From Paramarasmius palmivorus (Eukaryota; Basidiomycota; Agaricomycetes; Agaricales; Marasmiaceae), in contig JAYKXP010000227.1 in assembly GCA_037176845.1 (NCBI GenBank), positions 1-55,728 of the forward strand: a DNA stretch of 55,728 nucleotides, in the 5' to 3' direction. The position numbers and the translations under genes are program-made. Shown here one piece after another: positions 11,234 to 21,099 of this stretch (the first letter of the stretch is position 1; each line of letters opens with the position of its first letter). Under the pieces are notes generated by a model, which was given only the letters and a program-made list of their open reading frames with translations, was not told the DNA's origin and ran no database searches.

Positions 11234-11298
11234 TTGTCGTGCTAGTTCGACTAGTGTAATCAGTGCCTTTGGTTGTCGTGCTAGTTCGACTAGTGTAA
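11234..11298 (+). repeat. 39-bp tandem duplication in the LTR
   Basis: A 26-base string beginning TTGTCGTGCTAGTTCGACTA occurs at 11234-11259 and again at 11273-11298, a period of 39 bases. The string contains the palindromic core CTAGTTCGACTAG. It lies just after the three hairpin repeats. Confidence 0.75.
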
Positions 11299-11623
11299 CC
11301 ATAGCCTTCATAGGAACAATAGATCTTTACCCTTGTTGGGTTCGATAGGTTATTTTGCGTCATAGGAACGTATAGGAATAGTTATAGATAGGTTTATAGG
11401 TTGGCTCGCGTTGTCTTGATCATATCGAGACTATATCATCATATTACATTGTTTCATTCATCGCTCGTACACTTCCCTTGTGTCCTAGTGATTCGTAGAC
11501 GTTCAACTAGTGTGCTAGTTGATTTCTTGTGTCGATTGTACGGATCCTTTGACAACGTCGAACCCCGCTCGCACAACTTGGCATATTATTTCGCTCGTTC
11601 ACAAGCGTTTTATAAGCCTCACA

Positions 11624-13049
11624 ACGGTGAAGGTGAAGGTGTAGTGAATGCAGGCCCCAAAGGTAGTTGGGGTGACACGGAGATTGTAGGCGTCAATGTT
11701 GGACTGGAAGGTGGATCTGAATCGCTACTTCGCACTGAAAAAGTCTGGAATGTAGCCAGAGAGGTAAACGACGATGAGGAAAGAAGTCTAGGAGGTGGTG
11801 TGAAGAGTCGTCGATTACGATTCCTCAAGATCACAGGGGCCATGGAAGACTGAAGTGGGTGAGCGCAACAATAAAGATGAAATGATGACTAACTGGTCAA
11901 TGGACTATCCGCGAACTACTAGGCTTGTCACTTCACACATTGTTCAGCGATGTTTCTTCAGCACTGCATCTCTCCGTGATACCCAAGTGATACTAGCCTT
12001 GGTAGCGTATCGATGATCTTGAACCTTTGAGGTAACAGCGAGACAACAGTGAGACATAATAGTGCCTGCTTCGATAGTTGCGGACTCACCACGCGAGGCC
12101 ATTGTGCTACCTCCTCCGACTGGCGTAATGTTTCCGGAAGCTACATTGACATCTTCTTGATAGAATAGTGTTCGCGCCGTACAAGAATCTTATGGTGCTC
12201 CGATTAAGCCAGTTCAAATCTTGTCAAACATAGTGGAATGCGGACTCACCACCCAACCTCCAAAACCAATTTCATATCTCCGCCCATCCCCACGATCGTG
12301 TACTCTTGCGCTCTTGCTTGAATTGCATTTCTAGTTGGCATTGAGGATTTTCACGGTCTGCTGGTTATCATCACGTCCCATCCAGCGACAAGACGACGAC
12401 AGGACTCATACTTGCACGGTACCTATTATACTTGACTACGGTGTTTCCACGTATGACGAATTTCGCTTGTTCCAAGTGCTAGGCTGTAACTGATGTCTGC
12501 TTGCGTAGGTGAAAGAATATAGCCAGGCTGAAGACTGGGAAGGCATAAACATAAACGAGAGGAAGCGTGGTTCTTGGTCTTGGATAGCAAGAATCAAGAT
12601 CGGTTTGTGATCATCAATATCATTGGATATCATGTGGTTCAACGATTTACGAATAGAGAAGCAACTAAATGTTGACGTTGAATCGGAACGTCAAACACCA
12701 AATCCGACGCTGTAAAAGAAACAAATAGCTAGAATCAGGATTCAGAAATACATAGAGACAAGCGGAGCCTTGTCCACAGGGATTCGGAAACGGCTGGTGT
12801 ACCGCCGGTCGTCGAGTTCAAGTTGTTCATGAAAGGGGAAGTTGCTTTTCATATGGATAAGGAGCAACCTACATGAGATAGAAAATAAAAATGGCTGGTT
12901 ACTCGTATTCATCGAACGGATTTGTCTATGCTGTCCTGCTATGTAGGTTTGATGTAGGTCAACGTTTAACGTTTATGCGCGTGTCGTGAGCGCTAACTGC
13001 AGTCACCACCAAATGTCACAGTGTGACACTACCCTTCCACCCAACTACG
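11624..13049. other. Region between LTR and transposase cassette, no gene named
   Basis: A minus-strand frame at 11619-11843 (Pro/Ser/Thr-rich) starts at the LTR boundary and may be a gene piece cut by the element insertion. The phrase GCGGACTCACCAC occurs twice (about 12083 and 12239). No other convincing exon is seen, and no copy of the dyad found at 20.2-21.1 kb occurs here. Confidence 0.4.
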
Positions 13050-13645
13050 ATGGCCCGAACACCCGAGGAAACCAGAGAAGCAAAGAACCAAGCCTCTGCG
13101 CGTTGGAGAGAAAGGTACCTCGGAATCAAGTTTGTACGTATCGACGAAGTGCACTAACCACCTACAGAAATCAAGACCATGTCCGCCAGCGTGCTCGGGA
13201 GCGAATGAGACTACATCGCTCTAGATTGAAGGCTCTGGGGTATGTCTCAGTCTGGCTCTACACCATTTCTCAACTGTCTTATTGCAAGTATCCAGAATTC
13301 CTCGAAGGAGAAAGGAATCTCGTCCCCCAAGGTACCAGAGGACAGCGAGGTGCGTGCTTCAAACGAAGCCCCGTGTCTAATATTCACGCTCTCACCAGCG
13401 GGGTTGCCAAGAGGAAGGATTCCCCTGAAAGGAATTCAATGCTTACACCTACTTTATCACATTTACCATCCTCTGCCACCAAACCTTACCTGCCACCGTC
13501 TCTAAACACGGACTCCTTATACAACCACTGGCCCCTTCATTACCTCTCCCAATCCCCAATTTGGGGCCACGAGCCGTTTCATCCTAACAACTATCCACCT
13601 TCTGTTCCATACGTAGCACCTCTATCATACCCACAAAGAATATAG
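13050..13645 (+). CDS. Small basic protein of the transposase cassette, 148 aa
   Basis: Exons 13050-13129, 13168-13239, 13289-13349 and 13412-13645 sum to 447 bases in one frame. The start gives MARTPEETREAKNQASARW, followed by a strongly basic helix (QRARERMRLHRSRLKAL), resembling the basic region of a DNA-binding protein. The C-terminal half is Pro/Ser/Tyr-rich, ending YVAPLSYPQRI. Intron 1 would be only 38 bases, short even for a basidiomycete, and intron 3 needs a CAAG acceptor because the earlier CCAG acceptor leads to an early stop; so the model is tentative. An alternative stop at 13505 exists without the third intron. It precedes the KDZ-type transposase genes and may belong to the same mobile unit. 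Confidence 0.5.
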
Positions 13646-13711
13646 CTCAGCTATACCAAGTCATGTACTAATACCCAAAGGAAGACTGAGTAACAAATCA
13701 TTATATTCTGG

Positions 13712-15294
13712 TTAACTCGTTACAGGTAAAGATAACCCATGCTTAGACATAATATCTCGCATCTCAGCAGCCAATCTCTCTGCGGTCTCTTTAGCCGCGG
13801 TCGCCTCCGCTACCTGGGCCTGAGCTTCCCTCTCAGCGTCTTTCTTGGCCTGATTCGCGCGTATTAGCTCCTCATTGGCTCGAGCTAATTGACCGGCGAG
13901 CTGCGTCGTATCGCACCTCCTTGCAGTCATCAAGGAAGAGTACAAGTTATGGTTCGCTTCATGAAGCGTATCCAACATTTCACCTCCTTCTAGCCGAAGT
14001 CGTGTTGATGTAAAGTGCATGAAAGGTTGGGTGGCGGTGGGGTGTTGTGCGCTAAAGTGTACCCAAGCACCGGTCGCTTCGGCAAAGTCTTCAAGCTAGT
14101 CCACAGAGAACAATTGTCAGGAAGATAGAAACTCAAGAGCGTCATTCATACCTTGGTGAGAAGAGATCGGGAGCGGTCATAGAACATCTTGGAAACATTG
14201 ACCCCGGTCTCCTCCTCTTCTCCGTTGACTGTCTTTCTGACTCGCCGCTTTTCTTCCCAGGGTTTGCAGGTTCGACGGACTTCTAGTGTCAAGGCATTAG
14301 TGATAGGGAAATGATCCGAAAGTCAACCCTTACTTAGGAGCTTGGACCCTCTATACACCCCGACAACTTCACCGAAACAGGGGTCTGCCTTCGTAGGCCT
14401 TTTCCGCGACAGTCCGCTTGGGGTTGACATGGGAGAAAAATTGGAAGGCCCAACGGAAGAGGTCTCGGTAGGTGCAGGGCTGGATGAGAACAAGGACCGC
14501 CTGCTATCAATTAGCTCCATGGGGGTGTCATGTCGAAATGTACGTGGCGTCGAAAATGCGCTGCTGTCGGTGACATGTTCATCGGACTCTCCGTCAGGAC
14601 CAGTTTCTGACCTGTGGCTTATACCCACAGTAGGTGCTGCGTGTTGTCGGAGCTGAGGGTCGATTAAATGATCAGGAATTGACGGACCGGGTGTCTGAAA
14701 CGACGGTGAGCTTGGACCGAATGTCAATGCATAGAACATACCAGTGGGTGTTCATTTGATTGAGTGGCCACAACCGAAGGCCGTACAGGAGAACAAGCTC
14801 CGACAGTGTTTGAAGGCGCCAGCTGGGAGATGGCTGCATCGGTGGGAGCAGAAGAACTTGGCTGAGAAAAAAGATCGGAAAAAATAGCTGAAGCGGAGAA
14901 TATGTGACATACAGCTTCCCTATCGCCCCTCAAACTGGGTTCAGATTGAGTATCTGTGCTTCCGAATGGGTCCTGAGTCAAAACGGTAAGACGACTAAAG
15001 TACACAAACCATAAATCTGACACCACATACCTCAATTACAGGAATGTTAGGATTCTCGTGCACTGAACTTGCTGGTGTAGTATTCACAGTAGCTGGTGGG
15101 TTACTGCGCTTACCGGCCTATGAAGCATTGTGAGCGACTGGAGGAGGAAGATAGTAAAGTCTTACAGAACCTGGCGCCTTCAACGGACGCTTGTATGCTG
15201 GGCAATGCTTCATCGGGTGGGGCGGAAAACATTTCCGACACATGCGAAAAGGTTTTCCTGTATCGGGGTCGATTTCAGATGGTGCTCTAGTCAT
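13712..15294 (-). CDS. Zinc-knuckle / coiled-coil protein divergent from the transposase, 423 aa
   Basis: Seven exons (plus-strand): 15166-15294, 15031-15117, 14913-14972, 14742-14861, 14334-14694, 14152-14282, 13712-14095, together 1,272 bases in one open frame. The N-terminus MTRAPSEIDPDTGKPFRMC leads into C-x2-C-x5-H-x3-H-C (CRKCFPPHPMKHC, residues ~19-31), a small zinc-binding motif. The middle (~45-250) is Ser/Pro/Thr-rich and probably disordered. Residues ~255-290 are very basic and acidic (KRRVRKTVNGEEEE). The C-terminus has a long Ala/Glu/Lys/Arg-rich coiled coil (~355-415). Introns are 46-59 bases with GT-AG ends. It starts 69 bases from the transposase start on the other strand, which suggests co-regulation. 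No name can be assigned; a role as partner of the transposase is inferred from position only. Confidence 0.7.
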
Positions 15295-15363
15295 GGTCAA
15301 GGAGATAGAAGGAGGACAAAGGAAGACATAGAACAAGTAAGCGATTAGTCATCATCTCGTTGA
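15295..15363. promoter_or_regulatory. 69-bp divergent promoter between transposase and partner gene
   Basis: The two start codons (minus at 15294, plus at 15364) are separated by 69 bases. No TATA box is seen inside, so both transcripts must use initiation sites very near or within the neighbouring gene, or the true starts lie further downstream. The minus gene has a second in-frame ATG at 15336, which would shrink the gap further. Confidence 0.4.
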
Positions 15364-18329
15364 ATGAGACCTACAGCATCCACATCATCAAAGGGGAGTT
15401 GGGTGCTTGAACCGTGCCCAGAGGTGTCGAAACCGGTGCCACGTTATCCAGGACACACAAAAGGATTCGTGAAGAGTCCAGTCAAGAAGGCAGCACCAAA
15501 GCGACATACAACGGCAACCACCAAGGCCAACAAACGGCAGAAAGTCAGAAATGAACATCATGTTCCATTGGATACTGTTCCTTTGTTCTCGGACAGCACC
15601 ATGAACGAGTCGGTGGAACCTTCTGGACACGACTTCGCCATTATTCCAGACGATGGGGAGATGCCGACACCAGCAAATAGTTTGGAATCTCAAGTGGATG
15701 AAGCCTATGATGACTACGTGCAGCTGGTGGAGGAACAATATCTTACGTTCGTCCAGGTGACCACATTCCACTATGTGGTACAAGGATTTGACACGCTAAA
15801 AAAAGATGGAACAGTGAGTATACTCTCGTGGTACATTTGCCTAACTTACTGACCGTTAGTCCTCATATTATCATCTGGAGGCGAGAATAAGTGGCGCGGA
15901 TTCCGTACGCCTCAGCTGTTTGTGTCCGGAGGGGAAGAGAGGAGATTGCTTTCACAAAATGTACTATGACGACTTTCGTGATTTGCGGTTCCGCTGTAAT
16001 GAAAATACAGTGAAGTACGGTGAGTATTGCAGCTCATACAATGTACGGATCAAATACTCACCCAATACTAGAGGGTACGGCGGTCCTCTTTCTAAGACAA
16101 ATGATCGGCACCCAACAAGAGACCTGGATCAATCGATTTTCTGTGGCCTACGGAACAGATTCCGAAGCTCTGCGAAACCGAACGATAGTCACCTATGAAG
16201 GACTAGATTCTGGCGGAGGGAAATGGACATGCATAAAATGTCCCGGACGGTGCTGTGCACACATGAAGAAAGCAAGAAGGTTGTTCAACCTAGTGGTGGG
16301 GAATCTGGACGAGGTATTGGAAGATGATGGAAGCGACAACGAGAACGATACAGAGAGCATGTTCATGGGTAAGTCGCGGAAGATGTGGTGAAGATCATAC
16401 TGCTGACGCTACAATAGTGGATCCTGTCAACGCCGGTACAACAGACGAAAGGGCCATATCTTACCTTCCGATACTGCCACCAGCATGGGCAAGCCTGCCT
16501 GAAGATCCCATCCTCTATCCTCGACCTTCTCCCTCAGATATGCTGCCGCCATTACTGAGTCTAGACGAGCTATCAAGAAGCGCATGCGGAAAGAACTACT
16601 TTGAACCAGTAGCACCCATACTACAGAGAGAGTGTACCATCTACACTCTATCCAGAAAAGCAAAATGCTTAATCTCCGTCCAGCTCTGTCCGACCTGTCC
16701 TGCAGCACAGAGATGTTATATTGGACCCGACCTGCGAACTGTTGGTATCTTCAATTTCAACAACTCGGTGTTGTTCACGCACGAGCTATTAGACGAGTAC
16801 ACCAACCGGTACACCGGGAGTGAGACTCCCTTTGCCGCTTTCGTCCTGACTATCGCCAGGGTATATACAGGCCGGGGCGACAAGTTTGTGGGGGAAGATC
16901 TGTTCCGAGCGGCATGGTTTGCGTTTGCCTCGCTACAGCATATGGCAGGTGATATGTTTTGTCGTGAATGCGGTGTAGCACCAGAGACAGTGATATGGGA
17001 TGGGGTCACAGTGTCCTTCGCAAAACGACACCTACAGGACACGTTACAGCCTCCGACACATATTCCACCTGATGCAATAGCGCGAGACCGGATACGATAC
17101 AGCAGCCAACAGTGGATCGTGAGTAAGAATGATGCTCGCGTGCAGTTGGCGAACTGGATTAAGATACGGGGTGGGGATGGGGCTGGGAATGGGGGTAGTC
17201 GTCATAATGATTTTGAGTTCCTGCAGGTGGTGAAAAGCCTGATCGAAGGAGGAGCCGAGCCGGTCGCAAATGCACTATACGAGGTATTTGGCCGGGGAAG
17301 GGATAGAAAGACCCAACGTCGATATCGAATGTTGTTTGAACAGGTACGAATGTTATGACGCTAGGTGTACCACGTTGGACTGACGAACCCACAGCTGAGC
17401 GCAAATGAATCAGCCGTTCAGATGGTTAACGCGCTTGGTTTGGAATCACTAAAGCGCTTTGTGAGCACTCCAACTGTGGCGAATGCTTCCTTACTTGTGG
17501 ATATTCCTGCATTGATGTTGGTGTGCGAGCAGGAAGTCCGTACAAAACAAGACCTAACGATTCTTCGGCAGCTGTGCGAGTGGATGTCGAAACGTGCTGA
17601 GGAGGTATTATCGACTCTCATGAGAGGAAATCTTGAGAACCTAGAAAGAATGCGAAATAGCACAAGCAATGGGCATAACTGGCGTGAGGTGAGAGGCATA
17701 TGGAAACTCAAAATGTTGATATACTGACGATGATTGAGACGGGGTGTTGTTATGGTATGCCCCAAATACGAACAAGGCCGGCATATCCTCGAATAACAGG
17801 AGACAAAGAGCCTGAAAAGGATATTAAGCGAGGTGGACAATGCTCAAAATACTATTCCACCTACGGTGAACGTCGTCTGACTGGTGGCTTGATGTGCGCC
17901 TGGTGCCCACATAGCATTTGTTACGGTTTCCATTGCATTCCTAAAGGTGAAGGCCGAAACGATGTTTTCTCCGCAATGGTTACTCGATGGCCAAGAGCTC
18001 CGAAGCGAGTAATATACGACTTTGCCTGCGCACTTGGCCCATACTGCATGACTCGCGAACCCGAGTTCTTCGCGAAGACGCACTTCTTGGTAGACCGATT
18101 CCATGCGAAAGGGCATACGAAATGCTCCTCAGCTGCATTTTTGGCTACACACGGGGAGGTCGACGGCGAAGTCGACAAGATAAACTCGAGCGCGGGTGAA
18201 TGTGGCAATAGTGGAATGTCGCGAATTCGAAAACCTGTGAGTTACATGCGTCAGAACAGAGCTATATTGTTCATAAAGCATTACCTCTCAGTTTGGAATC
18301 GAGTTCGAATACAAAAAATGCAAATGTAG
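15364..18329 (+). CDS. KDZ-type (Kyakuja-Dileera-Zisupton) transposase, 905 aa
   Basis: Exons 15364-15813, 15860-16019, 16072-16368, 16418-17343, 17395-17688 and 17739-18329 give 2,718 bases in one frame. The N-terminus is Lys/Pro-rich with an acidic stretch. A cysteine-rich part follows: CLCPEGKRGDCFH (~172) and CIKCPGRCCAH (~255), which resemble the Cys/His clusters preceding KDZ domains and SWIM fingers, then CPTCPAAQRC. The C-terminal third holds the catalytic core: CYGFHCIPKGEGRNDVFSAM, VIYDFACALGPYC with D803, FLVDRFHAKGHTKCS with D828, and INSSAGECGNSGMSRIRK with E863, a DDE triad on an RNase H fold. It would cut and rejoin DNA at the element's ends in the nucleus. The protein ends 42 residues after the catalytic Glu, at a stop; all splice junctions and catalytic residues are intact, so it may be active. 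Confidence 0.78.
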
Positions 18330-18620
18330 ATGTACAGCGTCAGACAACGATCTAATGTACCTGTTGATGCAAATGAGATCATGGTTATCGATTTGGGTGA
18401 ATACGGTCGCTTACCATCGGAGAGTTCTGGGGAACTACCAGTAGGACAGTTGAGGAGGACTGTTGGTGGTGGAAGTTGGTAACGGAGTTATATGTCACAC
18501 GTCACTCCACAGTCACAGTCATGATTCCGTGTTTCTCCGCCAAGAAATCTAAACTAGGTAATAGCATTCAAAAAGGACCTCCGCTCCGCTCATGTTTTCG
18601 TAACCAGTTCGTAACTACAA
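18330..18620. other. Spacer between convergent cassette genes
   Basis: About 290 bases separate the 3' ends of the transposase and the downstream minus-strand gene. No exon, repeat or clear signal is visible; it probably holds both 3' ends. Confidence 0.5.
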
Positions 18621-20062
18621 TCATACAGCGCGACTATTAGTATATAGCAAACAGGCGTCCTCCTCCTTGGAAGCAGACATAATATCATTCCGTTCGAGAT
18701 CTTTCAAGTACTGTACGCCAATGGACTTGAGTAGGTCTTTCCTGCAACCATTGCACGTCAGGTTTGGTATCACACCAACACGCGTAATGCCATGTCACAT
18801 ACCGTTGACATACCGTGGGTGTTCGGCCTTTCAACACCGCAAACCAGGCGTTGTTGTAAGCAGGGTCCTGGAGATACAACGGGAGTCTGGAGGCTATGCA
18901 ACCTTGACGAGCAGCCTCTGCGTCTTCACGACTGGAGAAAGCCAGGAGTGTACTTCGAACTGATTGTCCCTTAGCCGTATCAGCCTCAGCACTGAAGAGT
19001 CCGAACATTAGCAACGTGAATTCGACAAGTCAAGTGAAGCACCAACCGTGTGGTACATATTCGGGGCTCTCCGTTTGAATCATTGAGGAGAAGGAATACC
19101 TTGTTTTTTGACGAAATGCCTGGGGTCTTCTGCGAGAAGTTGGCGGTATTTGTCTTGATGGAGGTGCGGGCCAACGTTACGGAAATACTGTCCTGTGATA
19201 GTGGGTTTTCGGCGGATACTGCAGTTTTGGTAGATGAAAAGGCATACAGGGGAGAAGAAGGAGAGAACCCCTGGAAGAGTGGTTGCTGGCCCGGAAGAGT
19301 ACCAAATGTTATCTTGGTCAATGAACTTTGTCCAACCGGTGCCGTCACATTGGTTGGTACGGGTTTGCCATTTGGTCTCTTCAGCGTCGTCGAGGGAATA
19401 GGCTCTCTGACCTCTGGCTGGGTCGAATTGTCTGGAGGTGCCGTCGTCGAGGGTATAGGCTCTCGGATCTCTGGCTGCTTCAAACTGTCTGGAGGTGCCT
19501 GAACGTGCCCTCCTGAAGGAGTTAAGGGAACTGTGCCCGCCAATTCGTCGAAATCGGTATCGGTATAGGAAGTGCTCGCGGCAGATGGGGGTCTCGACAT
19601 GGCAGTGGTGAACGATTCCCGGCGAAGAGTGTCCTCATCTTCGTCGAATGATAGCTTCGAAATGTGCTGTAAAAGCATTCCTGAATAGATTTTTAGTGAT
19701 CCATTCGTTGACCAGGGTTAAGTACACACCAAATGCTTCCTCTGCATGCGCAGCCGCTTGTTCCATGGATGCGAGATGTATGTCGGCTCTCATTTGATGA
19801 AATCGAAGGCGGCCATTATGCCAGTGGATTTCTGTAAATATTGGATCAGGGAATGTCACTGTCAATGCTAGCGTACAGGCTTACTGTTGAGGGTGGCACG
19901 AAGACGTAGTGCCTCCTCACGAATTGGATCATCCTGAATGTCAAGTAAATGTCCCTCAACATCTGGAAATTTTGATTAGTCTTTTCAAAGAGTTTTGAAG
20001 GAGAAAACTACAAACATACCACTGAGAAGCGGCTGGGAAGGAAGATTTGGCACGTTGGGCAT
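18621..20062 (-). CDS. Cassette protein of unknown function, 388 aa
   Basis: Six exons (plus-strand): 20020-20062, 19885-19962, 19730-19831, 19047-19680, 18803-18991, 18621-18741, summing to 1,167 bases in one open frame with consensus GT-AG introns. Residues 14-75 form a helical region (DDPIREEALRLRATLNKIHW and HMEQAAAHAEEAF-like heptads). Residues ~90-240 are Ser/Thr/Pro-rich and contain a repeated EIREPIPSTT / EVREPIPSTT. The last ~110 residues look globular: LLNDSNGEPRICTTR, then FSSREDAEAARQGC and NNAWFAVLKGRTPTV, a pattern of short aromatic-Gly-Arg strands that faintly recalls the RNase H N-terminal (viroplasmin-like) fold, but I would not assign it. The start is the first in-frame ATG; an upstream exon within the dyad array is possible. 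Confidence 0.62.
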
Positions 20063-20158
20063 AGATGGTAGAGTGAAAGAACTTGAGGACAGAGATCGGG
20101 TTAAGGTCCGCGAGCGTGTTCGTGAAGTTGAACAATGAGACGGCACGTGATTGGGCGT

Positions 20159-21099
20159 AGTTCTGTAGAACTGTTGTCGAGTTCAGACAGTACAGGTAGT
20201 TCACAAGAACTGTCGGATGGGCTCAATGAGCAGACAGTCTTGGTAAACTGATAGCGACAGTTCTAAAGAACCGTTGTCGAAGACATGTGAATATGGCAGT
20301 TCTCGCGAACTGTGGGTGTTAAGGGACGGTTCACAAGAACGGTGAATGCCGGGTCTGGTGGCGAACAGTTCTGGTGAACGGTCAGTGCATTCAGGTGAGG
20401 AGGACAGTTCATAGGAACCGTGCAGAAGGCCTGAGGAACGAGTGCAGTTCTTAGGAGCCGTGGGGGAAGGGTAGTGTTGACGGGAGTTCTGGTGAACTGT
20501 GTCGCGAGTCCTGGGTGAGCAAAAGTTCTGATGAACCGCCATAGGGCGCACGTGATGGTATGGCGGTTTTGGCGAACCGATTCATCAACAGGCGAAAGGT
20601 CGAGATGAAGTTCAGGAGAACTGTGATAGAATGAGTCGGCGAAATATCGAAGGCTGATGAGCGAGACACGTCGTGGCAGCTCTAAGGAGCCTCGAGAAGT
20701 GAAGGTAGAGGGTTCAGTTGACGAGAGCCGTAGCAAGGCAAGAGTTCTGGTGGTGCAACGAAGTGTCCTTCTCATGGATCGCAGCGATGATAGTCTGTAT
20801 GGTTCATGTGAGCTGGGTTATAGGCCAGTAATAGCCTTCTGACTGGTGGCCAGTTCTTCCAAACCGTCAACGCGACCCCAACGAGAGAACAGTGCTCCAG
20901 AACTGCGAACACACTGGTAGTTCTCTAGAACGGTATGAGCTAAGCTTTATAGTGTTGTCAATGAGGACGTACCTGCACATACCAACATACCCATGGCACG
21001 GCAATGCATATCCCATCGCGGTCTCTACCCACCAGAGGCAGTTCCCCAGAACTGCATGTCGACTAGTATAGTGATGATGGAAGACGGTTCTAAGGAACC
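20159..21099. repeat. Array of ~22 dyads RGTTCNNNNGAACY, mostly 39 bp apart
   Basis: The 14-base dyad starts at 20159, 20198, 20259, 20298, 20328, 20367, 20406, 20446, 20485, 20523, 20564, 20609, 20678, 20919, 21040 and 21086. Looser copies start at 20235, 20716, 20743, 20801, 20852 and 20891. Arms are AGTTC/GAACT or GGTTC/GAACC, often extended to ACGGTTC/GAACCGT, while the central four bases vary freely. Spacing is 38-41 bases for most neighbours. The array directly follows the 5' end of the last cassette gene. Conservation of both arms with a free centre points to a two-fold symmetric protein-binding site. Because 39 is divisible by three, long open frames appear on the minus strand; these look incidental. 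Confidence 0.85.

Larger units (their letters stand above)
9825..11623 (+). mobile_element. LTR (3' LTR) of a Ty3/Gypsy-like element, 1,799 bp
   Basis: It begins TGTGAGG and ends CCTCACA, perfect 7-bp terminal inverted repeats of the TG...CA type. It starts directly after a polypurine tract. It contains a TATATAA box at 10873-10879, consistent with a U3 promoter, followed by a leader with repeated hairpins. No second copy of this LTR is present upstream, so only the 3' end of the element is in the window. The five bases after it (ACGGT) would be one half of the target duplication. It shares the abundance of CATATG and CTAG seen in the upstream antisense gene, supporting a common origin. Assignment to Gypsy relies on the pol remnant at 3.6-4.7 kb, which may belong to this or a nested relative. 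Confidence 0.72.
13050..21099. mobile_element. Putative KDZ-type DNA transposon cassette with four genes
   Basis: Four genes of alternating strand are packed closely: a small basic protein (+), a zinc-knuckle/coiled-coil protein (-), a KDZ-type transposase (+) and a 388-residue protein (-). They end at an array of short dyads running to 21099. Outer boundaries and terminal inverted repeats were not found, so the left edge is arbitrary and placed at the first gene. KDZ elements are known in Agaricomycetes to carry extra genes, often TET/JBP dioxygenases; no such dioxygenase was recognised here. Confidence 0.5.

Noticed and set aside
9825..11623. LTR as a 5' LTR with gag to its right
   Set aside because: A polypurine tract directly precedes it and nothing resembling a primer-binding site or gag follows.
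18621..18991. Viroplasmin/RNase H N-terminal domain in the 388-residue protein
   Set aside because: Only a faint pattern of aromatic and Gly-Arg residues agrees; without a profile search the match is not supportable.
20201..20775. Minus-strand open frames of 116 and 170 codons as genes
   Set aside because: They lie in the dyad array, whose 39-base period keeps frames open by arithmetic; the translations only echo the dyads and overlap in two frames.
20159..21099. Dyads as heat-shock elements or hormone-receptor-type sites
   Set aside because: Heat-shock elements need TTC and GAA two bases apart; here the gap is four. The arm order is also reversed relative to AGAACANNNTGTTCT sites.
20159..21099. 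CRISPR array
   Set aside because: Repeats are 14-base imperfect dyads without constant longer repeats, and the host is eukaryotic.
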